A stretch of 48,409 nucleotides of DNA from Mameliella sp. MMSF_3455 (GTDB taxonomy: Bacteria > Pseudomonadota > Alphaproteobacteria > Rhodobacterales > Rhodobacteraceae): NCBI RefSeq assembly GCF_030733205.1, contig NZ_JASHJL010000037.1, positions 1 to 48,409 of the forward strand. The letters are read 5' to 3'. A program made the translations under genes and the position numbers. The notes beneath the pieces are model-generated. The model saw nothing but the letters and a program-made list of their open reading frames with translations. It was not told the origin of the DNA and ran no database searches. Positions 1 through 9,069 of this stretch are shown here, piece by piece (position 1 is the stretch's first letter; each line of letters begins with the position of its first letter).

Positions 1-1113
1 ATCCACATCAGTGTAAGGGGGTCATTTTTGGACGCCGATCACCCCTCTACGGGGTCAAAATTGCACGCCGGTTCACAGACTCTGGAACCTCAGGGCGATA
101 AAAGTACGACCTTTCAGTTCAACGACAAGCACGTTTTGTACGGAAGGCTGCGGCCCTACCTCAACAAGGTAATGCTTCCCGATTTTGAGGGACATTGTTC
201 GTCCGAAATATTTCCTTTGCTTCCGAGCCAATCGCTCGACAGGGGCTTTCTGTTTTACTGGCTGACCAGTGACCGCACAGTCGAAAAAATCAACGAGACC
301 TCCACGGGCGCGCGGATGCCGCGCGCCAATGTCAAAGAGATGCTCGCGTTCGAAATCCCCCTCCCGCCGTTGGAGGAGCAACGGCAGATTGTGGCGGTGC
401 TGGACGAGGCCTTTGCCTCTCTGTCCCGCGCCCGCGCCCACACCGAAGCCAACCTCCAAAACGCGCAGGAGTTGTTTGAGAGCCACCTTTTCGAATTGTT
501 TGAGCACCCTGATCCCGCGTGGGACATGGCACCGCTCGCCAAATATTGTTCGCGCATTACGGTTGGGCATGTCGGGCCGATGGCCAAGCGTTATGTCGAT
601 AGCGGAATGCCGTTCTTGCGCTCGCAAAACATCCGTCCTTTTCGTGTGGACCTTACTGACGTGAAGTACATTGATGAGGACTTTGCCTCTGAGTTGACGA
701 AATCTGAACTGCGTCCGGGCGATGTTGCCATCGTGCGCACAGGTTATCCCGGTACATGCGCCGTTATCCCTGAGGATTTGGAGGTCGCAAATTGTGCTGA
801 TCTGGTGATCGCGACGCCAGGACCCAAGTTGCTCCCCGATTTCATGGCTTTGTTGCTGAACTCGGACTTTGGAAAAAAGCTTGTGGCGGGTGCCGCTGTC
901 GGTTCCGCTCAAAAGCACTTTAACGTTGGTTCGGCAAAAAAGGCGATATTCCCGATACCGCCTGTTGAAGTTCAAGGTGTCCTCATCGACGAGGCCCAAA
1001 ACTTTTCGGATGCTTCAGAAAGCTTAGCCACAAACTACCAATCCTAACTCCGCGACCTCGACGACCTCCGCCAATCCCTTTTGCAGAAAGCCTTTTCCGG
1101 CGAATTGACATGA
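1..1113 (+). pseudogene. hsdS: Type I restriction enzyme specificity subunit HsdS, 5' partial, with in-frame stop
   Basis: HsdS is the DNA-recognition subunit of a type I restriction-modification complex; it carries two target-recognition domains joined by conserved helices. The reading frame is open from base 1, so the start lies outside the window. The visible part has the end of the first recognition domain, the central conserved spacer (PLPPLEEQRQIVAVLDEAF, about bases 360-415) and a second recognition domain starting near WDMAPLAKY. A TAA stop at 1045-1047 interrupts the frame. Downstream, the same frame continues for 21 codons to TGA at 1111-1113 and encodes the typical HsdS carboxy-terminal helix (LDDLRQSLLQKAFSGELT). 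A Lys AAA to TAA change would explain the stop. The shortened product would lack the last conserved helix, which in the family contacts HsdM, so function is doubtful. hsdM would be expected upstream, outside the window. Confidence 0.85.
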
Positions 1114-1129
1114 AGAAAGAAGATTTCTG

Positions 1130-1453
1130 GTGACACGAAAGAAAATTACCAAAAAGCGAGCCGCGCTGTTGGCGGATCTAGAGCAGATCGTTGGAAGCAG
1201 TTGTTACAATGGGAACATTCAGAACTGGGGACCAAATGGGGTACAGTATCGGGACGGACGGAGTTTCCGATACCCGTTGGCAATGCTCAACGAAGACGGA
1301 GAACAGATCAAACTTCGTTCCACTGCCACCAATGTGACACCCGAAGTCCTCTGGTCAGGTCACTACAAATTCGGAGCCAACCGGCTCCACATCATTCAAG
1401 CTCTCGATGAGGTGCTGGCCCACCTTGAGGAAGCCTATGGTCTAAAAATCTAG
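1130..1453 (+). CDS. Small hypothetical protein inside the hsd locus
   Basis: This 107-residue protein starts at GTG, with a purine-rich AAGAAAGAAG stretch just upstream as a possible ribosome binding site. It lies 16 bases after the ancestral end of hsdS and 13 bases before hsdR, in the same direction, so it is probably co-transcribed with them. The amino terminus is strongly basic (KKITKKR). The rest is a small soluble mixed alpha/beta sequence with a possible helical tail (HIIQALDEVLAHLEEAYG). There is no signal peptide and no membrane segment. I do not recognise a family. Genes of this size sit between hsdS and hsdR in various type I loci and may be anti-restriction, antitoxin-like or accessory factors, but nothing in the sequence decides between these. 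Unlike its neighbours it has no internal stop. Confidence 0.6.
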   Translation: MTRKKITKKRAALLADLEQIVGSSCYNGNIQNWGPNGVQYRDGRSFRYPLAMLNEDGEQIKLRSTATNVTPEVLWSGHYKFGANRLHIIQALDEVLAHLEEAYGLKI

Positions 1454-1466
1454 TTATCCGCATCCC

Positions 1467-3788
1467 ATGCCATTCAACGACGAAACCGAAGCCGAAACCC
1501 GGACCACCCGTATCCTGCCAATTCTGCAAGCGGCGGGATGGGGAACCGTTCCCGGCTCTCGCCTGCGAGAGGAAATGATTTGTCCCGGGCGCATCCAGTC
1601 CGGGGGCACGCGGGGCAAGGGCCTCTCTGCCGATTACGTCCTGACCTACAAGGGTCAGAAGTTCGGCGTGATCGAGGCCAAGCGCGCGGGCAAGTCCCAC
1701 CGCGACGGGGTTGGTCAGGCCAAGGATTACGCCACCCGGCTGGGCTGTCGCTTTGCCTGGGCCACCAAAGGGATCGGCTGGTATCACATCGACATGAAGG
1801 GTCAGGAGGGCGACACCGCCCCGCCGTTCCCCACGCCCGGCCAGCTTTGGGATATGACCTTCGGCGAGGCGAGCCTCTGGCGCGACCGTTTCGGCGCGGT
1901 GCCCTTCGAGGATGGCGGCGGCAAGTGGGAGTTGCGCTACTACCAGCACAACGCTATCAACGCGGCGCTGGAGGCCATCGCCAAGGGCGACCGCCGCATC
2001 CTGCTGACGCTGGCCACTGGCACGGGCAAGACCGCCATCGCCTTTCAGACCGCCTGGAAGCTATTCCATGCCAAGTGGAACCTGTCCGGCGAACCCACGC
2101 GCCGCCCACGCATCCTGCTCCTTGCAGACCGCAACATCCTCGCCGATCAGGCCTTCAACTCGTTTTCCGCCTTCCCCAGCGATGCGGTGACGCGGATCGA
2201 CCCGGCGACGATCCGCAAGAACAAGGGCGCGGTGCCGAAGAACGCGAGCCTGTTCGTCACCATATTCCAGACCTTCATGACCGGCGAAGGTGAACCGGTC
2301 TACAGGCAATACGACCCGGGGTTTTTCGACTTCATCGTGATCGACGAATGCCACCGGGGCGGGGCCAAGGACGAAAGCGAATGGCGGCAGGTGCTGGAGT
2401 ATTTCGAACCGGCCTATCAGCTTGGCCTGACCGCCACGCCCAAACGCAAGCACAACGCGGATACCTACGCCTATTTCGGCGAGCCGGTTTATACCTACGC
2501 CCTGCGCGACGGGATCGAGGATGGATTCCTGACGCCCTTCAAGGTGCGCCAGATGGCCAGCACGATAGATGAATACGTCTGGGATGGCTCCGACGAGTTG
2601 ATCGAAGGCGAGATCGAAGAAGGTGAAGAATTTTCTGAAAGCGACTTCAACACGCGGGTGATCATCAAAGAACGTGAGTTGAGCCGGGTTCAGGAGTTCA
2701 TGAGCCAGATCGACCAGCGGGAAAAGACGCTGGTGTTTTGCGCAACGCAGGACCACGCGGCGTTAGTGCGGGATCTGATCAACCAGGTGAAGGTGAGCAA
2801 CCACCCGGACTATTGTCACCGGGTCACGGCGGAGGATGATGCAGTCGGCGAGGCGTAGTTGCGGACGTTTCAAGACAACGAAAAGACCATCCCCACGATC
2901 CTGACGACGTCTCAGAAACTCTCAACGGGCGTGGATGCCCGGAACATTCGCAACATCGTTCTGATGCGGCCCGTGAAGTCGATGATCGAGTTCAAGCAGA
3001 TCATCGGGCGCGGAACGCGGACCTATGAAGGGAAGGATTTCTTCACCATCTGGGACTTCGTGAAAGCACATCTGAACTTTCAAGATCCTGAGTGGGATGG
3101 TGAGCCTGACGATCCAGAACCCCCAAACCCGCGCCCGCCGTCCGGGCCAAGCGACCCCGCAGACCCTTCACCGAAGCCCGACGACACGTCCGAAGACGAC
3201 GAGAAACCCGCGAAGATCAGGATCAGCCTTTCAGACGGGTCAGTGCGCGACATACGGTATCTGTCGACCACGACGTATTGGAGCGCAGACGGACGGCCTA
3301 TGACGGCGCAGCAGTTCCTTGAACAGCTCTTCGGAGATCTTTCCGGGCTGATCAAGGACGAGGACGAGTTGCGCCAGAAGTGGAGCAACCCCAAGACGCG
3401 TGTTGCCTTGGTCCAGCAGCTTTCGGAACGAGGTTATGACGCCGAGAAGCTGAAAGAGATCAGGCGCATGGTCAGCGACGAGAACAGCGAACTCTTCGAT
3501 GTATTGGCTTACATCCTGTATCAAGCGGAACAGAAAACGCGCGAAGAGCGTGTAGAAGCTGCAAAGCCGGATGTCGAAGGCCAAGAGAACGGTGATCTGC
3601 GAGAGTTGCTGGCAAGTGTTCTTTCGGCCTACGAAGAGCGGGGGTTCGAAGAACTCCGGATGGACAAACTCGGCGAATATCTGACGGCGCGGTTCGGCGG
3701 TGTTTCTGAAGCCAAGAGCAAGATCGGTGATTTGGGTATCATCCGAGCGGCATTCCTGAAGGTCCAAGAGGCGTCATACCGCCACTGA
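1467..3788 (+). pseudogene. hsdR: Type I restriction enzyme motor/nuclease subunit HsdR, interrupted by an in-frame TAG
   Basis: HsdR is the ATP-driven translocase and nuclease of type I restriction enzymes. The first piece (463 codons, ATG at 1467) has the PD-(D/E)xK nuclease (Asp56, then EAK with Glu70 and Lys72), Walker A TGTGKT at 184-189, the DECH box at 293-296 and motif III (LTATPKRK). A TAG at 2856-2858 then breaks the frame. The next codon resumes in the same frame with LRTFQDNEKT and helicase motifs V and VI (STGVDARN; IIGRGTR), running to the stop at 3786-3788. Joined, the two pieces give about 773 residues, a normal length for the family, so a single nonsense change is the only visible damage. 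The first fragment lacks motifs V and VI and cannot be an active motor. The second fragment has no good start or ribosome binding site. Together with the stop in hsdS this points to an inactivated system. Confidence 0.9.
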
Positions 3789-3920
3789 CGGGGGGATATG
3801 GGGGTATTTTTGGGGGTAGGCGGATTTTTTCCTCAATTATTTCCGTTTAATATCAGATTTTAATGCCCCAAATTTCCGTCCCTTCACGACCTTCCCCGGG
3901 ACCTAGGTGCGGAACTGGTC
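3789..3920. other. AT-rich gene-free border between hsd and nad loci
   Basis: No gene is visible in these 132 bases. The first half is much richer in A and T than its surroundings, with runs of T and AATTATTTCC-like stretches. It contains two direct copies of GGGGGTA (3800-3806 and 3812-3818) separated by TTTTT. An inverted GGACC/GGTCC pair (3899-3903 and 3917-3921) lies just after nadC and could be a weak end-of-transcript hairpin, but it has no T-tract. The change in composition suits the edge of a horizontally acquired hsd segment; no integrase or complete attachment site is visible. Confidence 0.4.
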
Positions 3921-4784
3921 CTAGCCCTCTGCGACAGAGACGAAGTCGAGCCCGATGTCCAGTGTCGGCGCGCTGTGCGTGATCCAGCCGAGCGAGATCA
4001 GGTCGACGCCGCTGGCTGCGACCGCGGCGGCGGTGTCGGGCGTGATGCCCCCCGAGGCTTCGGTGATTGCACGGCCCGCGACCATGTTCACCGCCTTGTG
4101 CAGCGTGTCAGGGTCCATGTTATCCAGCAGAACAGCGTCGGCGCCGATCTCCAGCACCTCGCTCAGCTGGTCCAGCGTGTCGACTTCGATCTCGACCTTG
4201 ACCATGTGGCCGGTCGCGGCGCGCGCGGCTTCCAGCGCCGGGCGGATGCCGCCCGCGATGGCGATGTGGTTGTCCTTGATCAGCACCGCATCGGCCAGCG
4301 AATAGCGGTGGTTCATGCCGCCGCCCGCACGGACGGCATATTTTTCCAGCGCGCGCAGGCCCGGCGTGGTCTTGCGGGTGCAGACGATATGCGCGCGCGT
4401 CCCCGAGACGGCCTGCACTAGACCGGCGGTGACACTTGCGATCCCCGACAAATGCCCCAGGAAGTTGAGCGCCGTGCGTTCGGCGGTCAGAAGACTGCGG
4501 GACGGCCCCTCGAATGTCGCGATGCGGGTACCGGGGGTGACGGGTGCGCCGTCCTGAAGGTGGCGGGTGACCTTGATTGCCGGGTCGACCAGCGCACAGG
4601 CCAGTTCGGCGCAGTCCAACCCGGCGATCACGCCGGGTTTGCGGGCGACGGCGGTTACGATGGAACGATGTTCGGCCGGGATCACAACAGCCGAGGTGAT
4701 GTCACCGGCAAGGCCAAGATCCTCTTCCAGCGCGGTACGCAGGGCGGGTTCGATCACCGGGCGGGGCAGGGGGACAAGTGTCAT
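3921..4784 (-). CDS. nadC: Nicotinate-nucleotide diphosphorylase (carboxylating), quinolinate phosphoribosyltransferase
   Basis: NadC converts quinolinate and PRPP to nicotinate mononucleotide, CO2 and pyrophosphate, the third step of de novo NAD synthesis in the cytoplasm. The 287-residue protein has the family features: the amino-terminal open-face sandwich ([12 protein letters not shown]), [15 protein letters not shown], the substrate-binding [22 protein letters not shown], the [15 protein letters not shown] stretch and the TIM-barrel segments [18 protein letters not shown] and EASGGIT. I start it at the ATG at 4782-4784 (MTLVPLPRP), which gives the usual length and leaves one base after the nadB stop; a longer frame to 4847 would overlap nadB. 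It is the last gene of the nadABC operon and is co-regulated with it. Confidence 0.97.
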   Translation of the reverse strand: MTLVPLPRPVIEPALRTALEEDLGLAGDITSAVVIPAEHRSIVTAVARKPGVIAGLDCAELACALVDPAIKVTRHLQDGAPVTPGTRIATFEGPSRSLLTAERTALNFLGHLSGIASVTAGLVQAVSGTRAHIVCTRKTTPGLRALEKYAVRAGGGMNHRYSLADAVLIKDNHIAIAGGIRPALEAARAATGHMVKVEIEVDTLDQLSEVLEIGADAVLLDNMDPDTLHKAVNMVAGRAITEASGGITPDTAAAVAASGVDLISLGWITHSAPTLDIGLDFVSVAEG

Positions 4785-4785
4785 G

Positions 4786-6321
4786 TCAGGCACTCCGGGG
4801 CAGGGATAGGGCCGCCTGCTGTTCCGCGACGGCCATGATGTCATCAAGCGTCATCCGGCGCGACGTGCTGCCGGGCAGGGGCGTGGGAAAATCGGTGCGC
4901 GCATGGGCACCGCGCGATTCCTGGCGCAACAGTGCAAAGACCGCGATGGCCAGGCCGACGATGGCCGGGTCGGCGGTCGGCTGGGGTCCGCGTGCAAGCG
5001 GCAAGAGATCGGTCAGTGCATCCCGCAATCCGTTTTCGTCGCGGAGCAGGCCCAGCCTGTTCGAGACGATCCCGCGGACTGCGGTGGTTTCCGCCACGGT
5101 GGGCAGTGACATGGATGGCAAGGGCGCCACGCGCGCGCCTCGGGCGTGGCGGCCCGCAATGTCGCGGGCGGCGCGCCGCGCCATGACGACCGCCTCCAGC
5201 AGAGAGTTGCTGGCCAGTCGGTTCGCTCCGTGCAGGCCCGTGGCGGCGCATTCGCCGACAGCCCAGAGGCCCTCGACACTGGTCCGGGCATGGTGATCCG
5301 TAAGGATGCCGCCCATGTGGTAATGCGCGGCGGGGCGCACCGGGATGGGCTGTTGCGCAGGGTCGATTCCCGCCGCACGGCAAAGCCGGGCGATCCCGGG
5401 GAACCGCTTGGCAAATCCCGTGCCCAGTGCCGGCCGCGCATCCAGGAAAACGCGCCCGCCGCGCGCGATCTGTGCCGCGATGGCACGGGCCACCACGTCG
5501 CGCGGCGCAAGCTCAGCCCCCGGCGTGTCGGCCATGAAGCGCTTGCCGCCCTCGTTGATCAGCACCGCACCTTCGCCCCGGACGGCCTCGGAGATCAGGC
5601 CCAGCGGCGTGCCCCGTGCATCCAGTGCCGTGGGGTGGAACTGTACAAACTCCATGTCCGACAGTTTCGCGCCGGCGCGGGCGGCCAGCATCACGCCCTG
5701 GCCGTAATTGCCCACCGGGTTCGTGCTGGCATCGTAGAGTCCGCCCAACCCGCCGGTTGCCATCACCACTTGCGAGGTCGACAGCAGGCGGCCGTCACTC
5801 AGCAGGACGCCACATATACACTGGTCGCGCTGGACCAGTCGCACCACCTCGGTGCCGGTCAGGACGGTGATCGAGGGGCAGCGTTGGACAGCGTCGGCCA
5901 GGGTGCTGGTGATCCCAGCGCCGGTGCCGTCGCCGTCGACGTGCAGGATCCGCTTGCGTGAATGCGCCGCCTCCAGTCCGCGGGCGAAATCGCCCTCCGG
6001 CGTCCGGTCGAAGCGGACTCCATGCGACTCGAGCATGGCGATCGCCTCGGGCGCGCCGCTCAGGATGGTCTCGGCCACTTGCGGATCACAAAGCCCCGCC
6101 CCGGCGGCCAGTGTATCGGCCAGGTGCAGCGCCACGCTGTCATCGGCGCCAAGGCAGGCCGCGATGCCGCCCTGCGCCCATTGGCTGGAGCTTTCCTGCC
6201 CCAGACCGGCGCGTGTGATCAGCACCACGGGACGCGGTGCGAGTTCGAGCGCGCAGATCATCCCGGCGATGCCGCCGCCGACGACCGTGACCCGGTCGTC
6301 GTCCTGGCCAGGCCGGATCAT
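4786..6321 (-). CDS. nadB: L-aspartate oxidase
   Basis: NadB is the FAD-dependent enzyme that oxidises L-aspartate to iminoaspartate, which NadA condenses with dihydroxyacetone phosphate. The 511-residue protein begins with a dinucleotide-binding site ([15 protein letters not shown]), followed by [11 protein letters not shown], a flavoprotein signature typical of the fumarate reductase/aspartate oxidase family. Later come [25 protein letters not shown] and HYHMGGI, and the carboxy-terminal FAD motif [23 protein letters not shown]. The chosen ATG at 6319-6321 overlaps the nadA stop by four bases (ATGA), a sign of translational coupling. An upstream in-frame extension exists but lies inside nadA and is not family-like. 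It sits between nadA and nadC in one operon. Confidence 0.97.
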   Translation of the reverse strand: MIRPGQDDDRVTVVGGGIAGMICALELAPRPVVLITRAGLGQESSSQWAQGGIAACLGADDSVALHLADTLAAGAGLCDPQVAETILSGAPEAIAMLESHGVRFDRTPEGDFARGLEAAHSRKRILHVDGDGTGAGITSTLADAVQRCPSITVLTGTEVVRLVQRDQCICGVLLSDGRLLSTSQVVMATGGLGGLYDASTNPVGNYGQGVMLAARAGAKLSDMEFVQFHPTALDARGTPLGLISEAVRGEGAVLINEGGKRFMADTPGAELAPRDVVARAIAAQIARGGRVFLDARPALGTGFAKRFPGIARLCRAAGIDPAQQPIPVRPAAHYHMGGILTDHHARTSVEGLWAVGECAATGLHGANRLASNSLLEAVVMARRAARDIAGRHARGARVAPLPSMSLPTVAETTAVRGIVSNRLGLLRDENGLRDALTDLLPLARGPQPTADPAIVGLAIAVFALLRQESRGAHARTDFPTPLPGSTSRRMTLDDIMAVAEQQAALSLPRSA

Positions 6322-7289
6322 TTTACGGCAAGCATCCGTTCGACCGCGCGGCGTGCATCCGCGGCGATGGCAGCGTTCACCGTGACCTCGTGATGGTTCT
6401 GTTCCAGCGCCTCGCGGATGTTGCCCAGGCTGATCCGCTTCATGTGCGGGCACAGGTTGCAGGGGCGCACGAATTCCACATCCGGGTGATCGACCGCCAC
6501 GTTGTCGCTCATCGAACATTCGGTCAGCAGAACAACGCGGCCCGGCTTCTTCTCACCGACGTAGCTGGACATGACGGCGGTCGAGCCGGAGAAATCGGCT
6601 TCTGCCACCACCTCGGGCGGGCATTCCGGGTGCGCCAGGATGGTCACGCCGGGATAGGCCTCGCGCATGCCGCGCACGTCATCGGCGGTGAACAACTCGT
6701 GCACCTCGCAATGGCCGTTCCAGGCGATGATCTCGACATCCGTTTCGCGGGCCACGTTCTTGGCCAGGTATTCGTCCGGGATCATCAGGACCTTGGGCAC
6801 GCCCAGCGATTCGACCACCTGCTTGGCATTGCCGGAGGTGCAGCAGATGTCCGAGGCGGCCTTTACCGCGGCGGAGGTGTTCACATAGGTGATGACCGGC
6901 ACGCCGGGATGCGCCTGCCGCAGCAGGGCGATGTCCTCTGGCGTGATCGAATCCGCCAGCGAACAGCCGGCGCCCATGTCCGGGATCAGCACGGTCTTTT
7001 CCGGGTTCAAGAGCTTGGCCGTCTCGGCCATGAAATGCACGCCCGCGAGGACGATCACGTCGGCCTCGACCTCGATCGCCTTGCGCGCCAGCGCCAGGCT
7101 GTCGCCGACGATATCGGCAACGCCGTGAAAGATTTCCGGCGTCTGGTAGTTATGCGCCAGGATCACCGCGTTCTTTTCCCGCTTCAGGTCCAGAATGGCG
7201 GCAATATCGTCCTCGTAGCGGATCCAATCCGGTTCCGGAACGATCTTGCTGACCCGGTCATAAAGTTCGGGAAGGCGAAGGTAGGTCAT
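6318..7289 (-). CDS. nadA: Quinolinate synthase
   Basis: NadA is the [4Fe-4S] enzyme that makes quinolinate from iminoaspartate and dihydroxyacetone phosphate. The 323-residue protein shows three repeated sub-domains and the expected cluster cysteines: Cys109 (GAGCSLAD), Cys194 (NGHCEVHE) and Cys280 in the CNLCPHMK motif, with HPECPPEV in between. Other family landmarks are [11 protein letters not shown], the GDSLALA segment, [22 protein letters not shown] and [10 protein letters not shown]. It is the first structural gene of the nadABC operon and its stop overlaps the nadB start. The 65-base leader before it holds two operator-like palindromes, described separately, that should make the operon respond to NAD status through the upstream nadQ product. 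Confidence 0.97.
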   Translation of the reverse strand: MTYLRLPELYDRVSKIVPEPDWIRYEDDIAAILDLKREKNAVILAHNYQTPEIFHGVADIVGDSLALARKAIEVEADVIVLAGVHFMAETAKLLNPEKTVLIPDMGAGCSLADSITPEDIALLRQAHPGVPVITYVNTSAAVKAASDICCTSGNAKQVVESLGVPKVLMIPDEYLAKNVARETDVEIIAWNGHCEVHELFTADDVRGMREAYPGVTILAHPECPPEVVAEADFSGSTAVMSSYVGEKKPGRVVLLTECSMSDNVAVDHPDVEFVRPCNLCPHMKRISLGNIREALEQNHHEVTVNAAIAADARRAVERMLAVK

Positions 7290-7301
7290 GGCGGCTCCTT
7301 A

Positions 7302-7316
7302 TACTCTGGATGAGTA
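7302..7316. promoter_or_regulatory. Operator-like palindrome 1 before nadA (TACTC-N5-GAGTA)
   Basis: A perfect five-base inverted repeat, TACTC then TGGAT then GAGTA, lies 13 bases upstream of the nadA ATG, where a bound repressor would block initiation. A second, weaker copy with the same spacing lies 34 bases further upstream. Position and pairing fit a site for the neighbouring NadQ-type regulator; binding itself is inference. Confidence 0.6.
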
Positions 7317-7335
7317 CATCTGGAGCCGCTTGATA

Positions 7336-7350
7336 TTCTCAATCCGAGTT
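7336..7350. promoter_or_regulatory. Operator-like palindrome 2 before nadA (TTCTC-N5-GAGTT)
   Basis: This repeats the architecture of the site at 7302-7316: two five-base half-sites around a five-base spacer. CTC/GAG pairs are conserved but the outer bases are degenerate. The centre-to-centre distance of 34 bases is about three helical turns, so two dimers could sit on the same face of the DNA. It lies in the gap between the nadQ stop and nadA. Confidence 0.45.
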
Positions 7351-7354
7351 TATG

Positions 7355-8266
7355 TCAATGCCGTGACACGGGCAGTCTTGGACCGGCCAATGCCTGGGCC
7401 TGCAGGACCGTCGGCCGATACCGGTACAGCTTGGCCGGACGGCCCCCGGTACCACTGGACATCTCGCCGGTTTCCTCGACCAGTTCCTGCTGGTCGATCT
7501 GGCGGCGAAAGTTCGGCTTGTGCAGGCGCAGGCCTGACAGCGCCTCGACCGTGCGTTGCAGGTGCAGCAGGGTGAAACTGTCCGGCATCAGCTCAAAGAC
7601 CACCGGGTGATACTTGATTTTGGCCCTGAGCCGCGCGATCCCGGTCGCCAGGATGCGCCGGTGATCCCCGGTCATGGGCCGCCCGAACCCCTCGATCGCG
7701 GGGCGCGAGGGGCTTTCGGCCAGTCCGGCCTCGTACATCAGTTCATAGCGTTGCAGCGCCAAGTCCTCGTTCCAGGGCAAGCCATTCTGCCCGAACAGGA
7801 AATCGACACGCTCGCGGCGCAGGGCATCCGACCCCACCCAGTTGTCCAGGCGGTCCGCGATGTTGTTCAGAACAGCCGGTCGGCGGTCCCGGTGATCTTC
7901 CCAGGGGAAATATTCGTACCAGCCGTGCCACTGGGGCTGGCCGGTGCCGGGCGTGACCTGTTCCCGAACAAGGCCTAGGTATCCAATCGAGATCCGCCGC
8001 GCCGCGCCGGCCTCGGAAGGGGCCTCCCGGTCGCGATCGGCAAAGGTATAGAGCTGTTCGAGGTAGCCGACCGGGTGGCCCGTCTGGCTTTCGATCCAGT
8101 CGCGCAGCCCGCTTTGCAGGCTGCGGTGCTGGGACTCGAAGGGGCCAGAGGGCAGTGCCTCGCCCGCGCGCAGGGTCATCACGCGCGGTTCGTTGTCCGT
8201 CACCGCCACGAGGACGGCGATCAGGTCGGCATTTGCCAGCCCCGCGCGCAGTTGGACGCCTGTCAT
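7355..8266 (-). CDS. nadQ: NAD biosynthesis transcriptional regulator, NadQ (COG4111) type
   Basis: The 303-residue protein matches the alphaproteobacterial NAD regulator family, distantly related to NrtR. The amino-terminal two thirds form a Nudix-like ligand-binding domain (AVLVAVTDNEPRVMTLR, EQLYTF, SIGYLGLVREQ, YEYFPWEDHR) without a clear Nudix hydrolase box, so it probably senses rather than hydrolyses a nucleotide. Conserved segments LQRYELMYEAGL and DHRRILATGIARLRAKIKY link to a winged-helix DNA-binding end (LHKPNFRRQIDQQELVEETGE and GRPAKLYRYRP). It lies directly upstream of nadA in the same direction, with 65 bases between holding two palindromes. Known members repress nad genes; control of nadABC here is therefore likely. 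The ATG at 8264-8266 has an AGGAAG ribosome binding site. Confidence 0.85.
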   Translation of the reverse strand: MTGVQLRAGLANADLIAVLVAVTDNEPRVMTLRAGEALPSGPFESQHRSLQSGLRDWIESQTGHPVGYLEQLYTFADRDREAPSEAGAARRISIGYLGLVREQVTPGTGQPQWHGWYEYFPWEDHRDRRPAVLNNIADRLDNWVGSDALRRERVDFLFGQNGLPWNEDLALQRYELMYEAGLAESPSRPAIEGFGRPMTGDHRRILATGIARLRAKIKYHPVVFELMPDSFTLLHLQRTVEALSGLRLHKPNFRRQIDQQELVEETGEMSSGTGGRPAKLYRYRPTVLQAQALAGPRLPVSRH

Positions 8267-8361
8267 GCTCTTGTCTTCCTGCCAGAATGAATGCCCAAGT
8301 ACCTGTCAGAAGTCCCGTCGCGAGACAAGCCGCGGGGCCGCCAATCCGGGCGTGGCGCCGT

Positions 8362-9006
8362 TCAACCCCGGCGCAGCTGGCGCAGCCGGGCGCGGTGCGC
8401 GGCGGCGATATGGGCCCGCATCGCCTGTTCCGCGGCATCCTGGTCCCGGGCCTGCAGACCTTCGAGGATTGCCGCGTGTTCACGCAGGGCGTCCTCGGCG
8501 CGTTCCTCTTCGCGCAGAGTCGTGGGGCCTAGGATCAGCAGCGTGGTGTGGATCGAGGCGACCGCTTTCTTCAGGAAACGGTTGCGTGCGGCGTCCAGAA
8601 GGGCGGCGTGGAATTGCCGGTTGAGCACATAGGGATCGCCCTCTCCGGCGGCCATCGCGGCGTGAATGTCGGCCAGCTCCGCCAGTTCCACCTCTGACGC
8701 GGCGCGGGCTGCAAAGCGCGCCGCGGTGCCTTCCAGCACCGTGCGCATGTCGTAAAGCTCCGAGATTTCCGCGTGATCCAGGCTGCGGATCGCGGCGCCG
8801 ACGCGGGGCACATGGGTCACGACACCGTCGCTTTCCAATTGGCGGATCGCTTCGCGCACGGGGGTCCGGGAAAAGCCGAGCCGCTTGGCAAGCTCGACCT
8901 CCATCAGCCGGTCGCCTGGCATCAGGTGGCCGGCGCGCACCTCGTCGAGAATCCGGCGATAGGCCTCTTGTCCCTGGGACAGCTCAAGCGGTTTCTCGTC
9001 GGTCAT
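8362..9006 (-). CDS. GntR family transcriptional regulator, FCD (FadR/VanR) subfamily
   Basis: This 214-residue regulator has an amino-terminal winged helix (RRILDEVRAGHLMPGDRL, then SRTPVREAIRQLESDGVV) and an all-helical FCD effector domain (ELYDMRTVLEGTAARFAARAA, FHAALLDAARN, EHAAILEGLQARDQDAAEQAMRAHI). Histidines in the FCD part probably hold a metal that takes part in binding a carboxylate ligand, as is common in the subfamily. I start it at the ATG at 9004-9006; a much longer open frame runs upstream through the divergent gene but is not coding-like. It is divergent from the AbrB-type membrane protein and gamma-glutamyltransferase genes. The 63-base gap contains a TGTATACA palindrome, so it probably controls that pair and itself. 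Confidence 0.93.
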   Translation of the reverse strand: MTDEKPLELSQGQEAYRRILDEVRAGHLMPGDRLMEVELAKRLGFSRTPVREAIRQLESDGVVTHVPRVGAAIRSLDHAEISELYDMRTVLEGTAARFAARAASEVELAELADIHAAMAAGEGDPYVLNRQFHAALLDAARNRFLKKAVASIHTTLLILGPTTLREEERAEDALREHAAILEGLQARDQDAAEQAMRAHIAAAHRARLRQLRRG

Positions 9007-9036
9007 GCGGCGCTCCTTGCGGATATTGAGTACATC

Positions 9037-9044
9037 TGTATACA
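9037..9044. promoter_or_regulatory. GntR-type operator palindrome TGTATACA
   Basis: A perfect eight-base palindrome TGTATACA lies in the 63-base divergent gap between the GntR gene and the AbrB-type gene. FCD-subfamily GntR proteins commonly bind GTATAC-centred sites, so this is the natural operator candidate for both directions. Just beside it (9027-9038) is TGAGTACATCTG, also present in the nadA leader. Confidence 0.6.
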
Positions 9045-9069
9045 CAAGGATGCAAGACAGGAGTGCATC

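Noticed and set aside
1045-2858. Programmed recoding of the hsdS and hsdR stop codons
   Set aside because: The stops are TAA and TAG, not the TGA used for selenocysteine; no stem-loop stands out after them, and simple mutation explains both.
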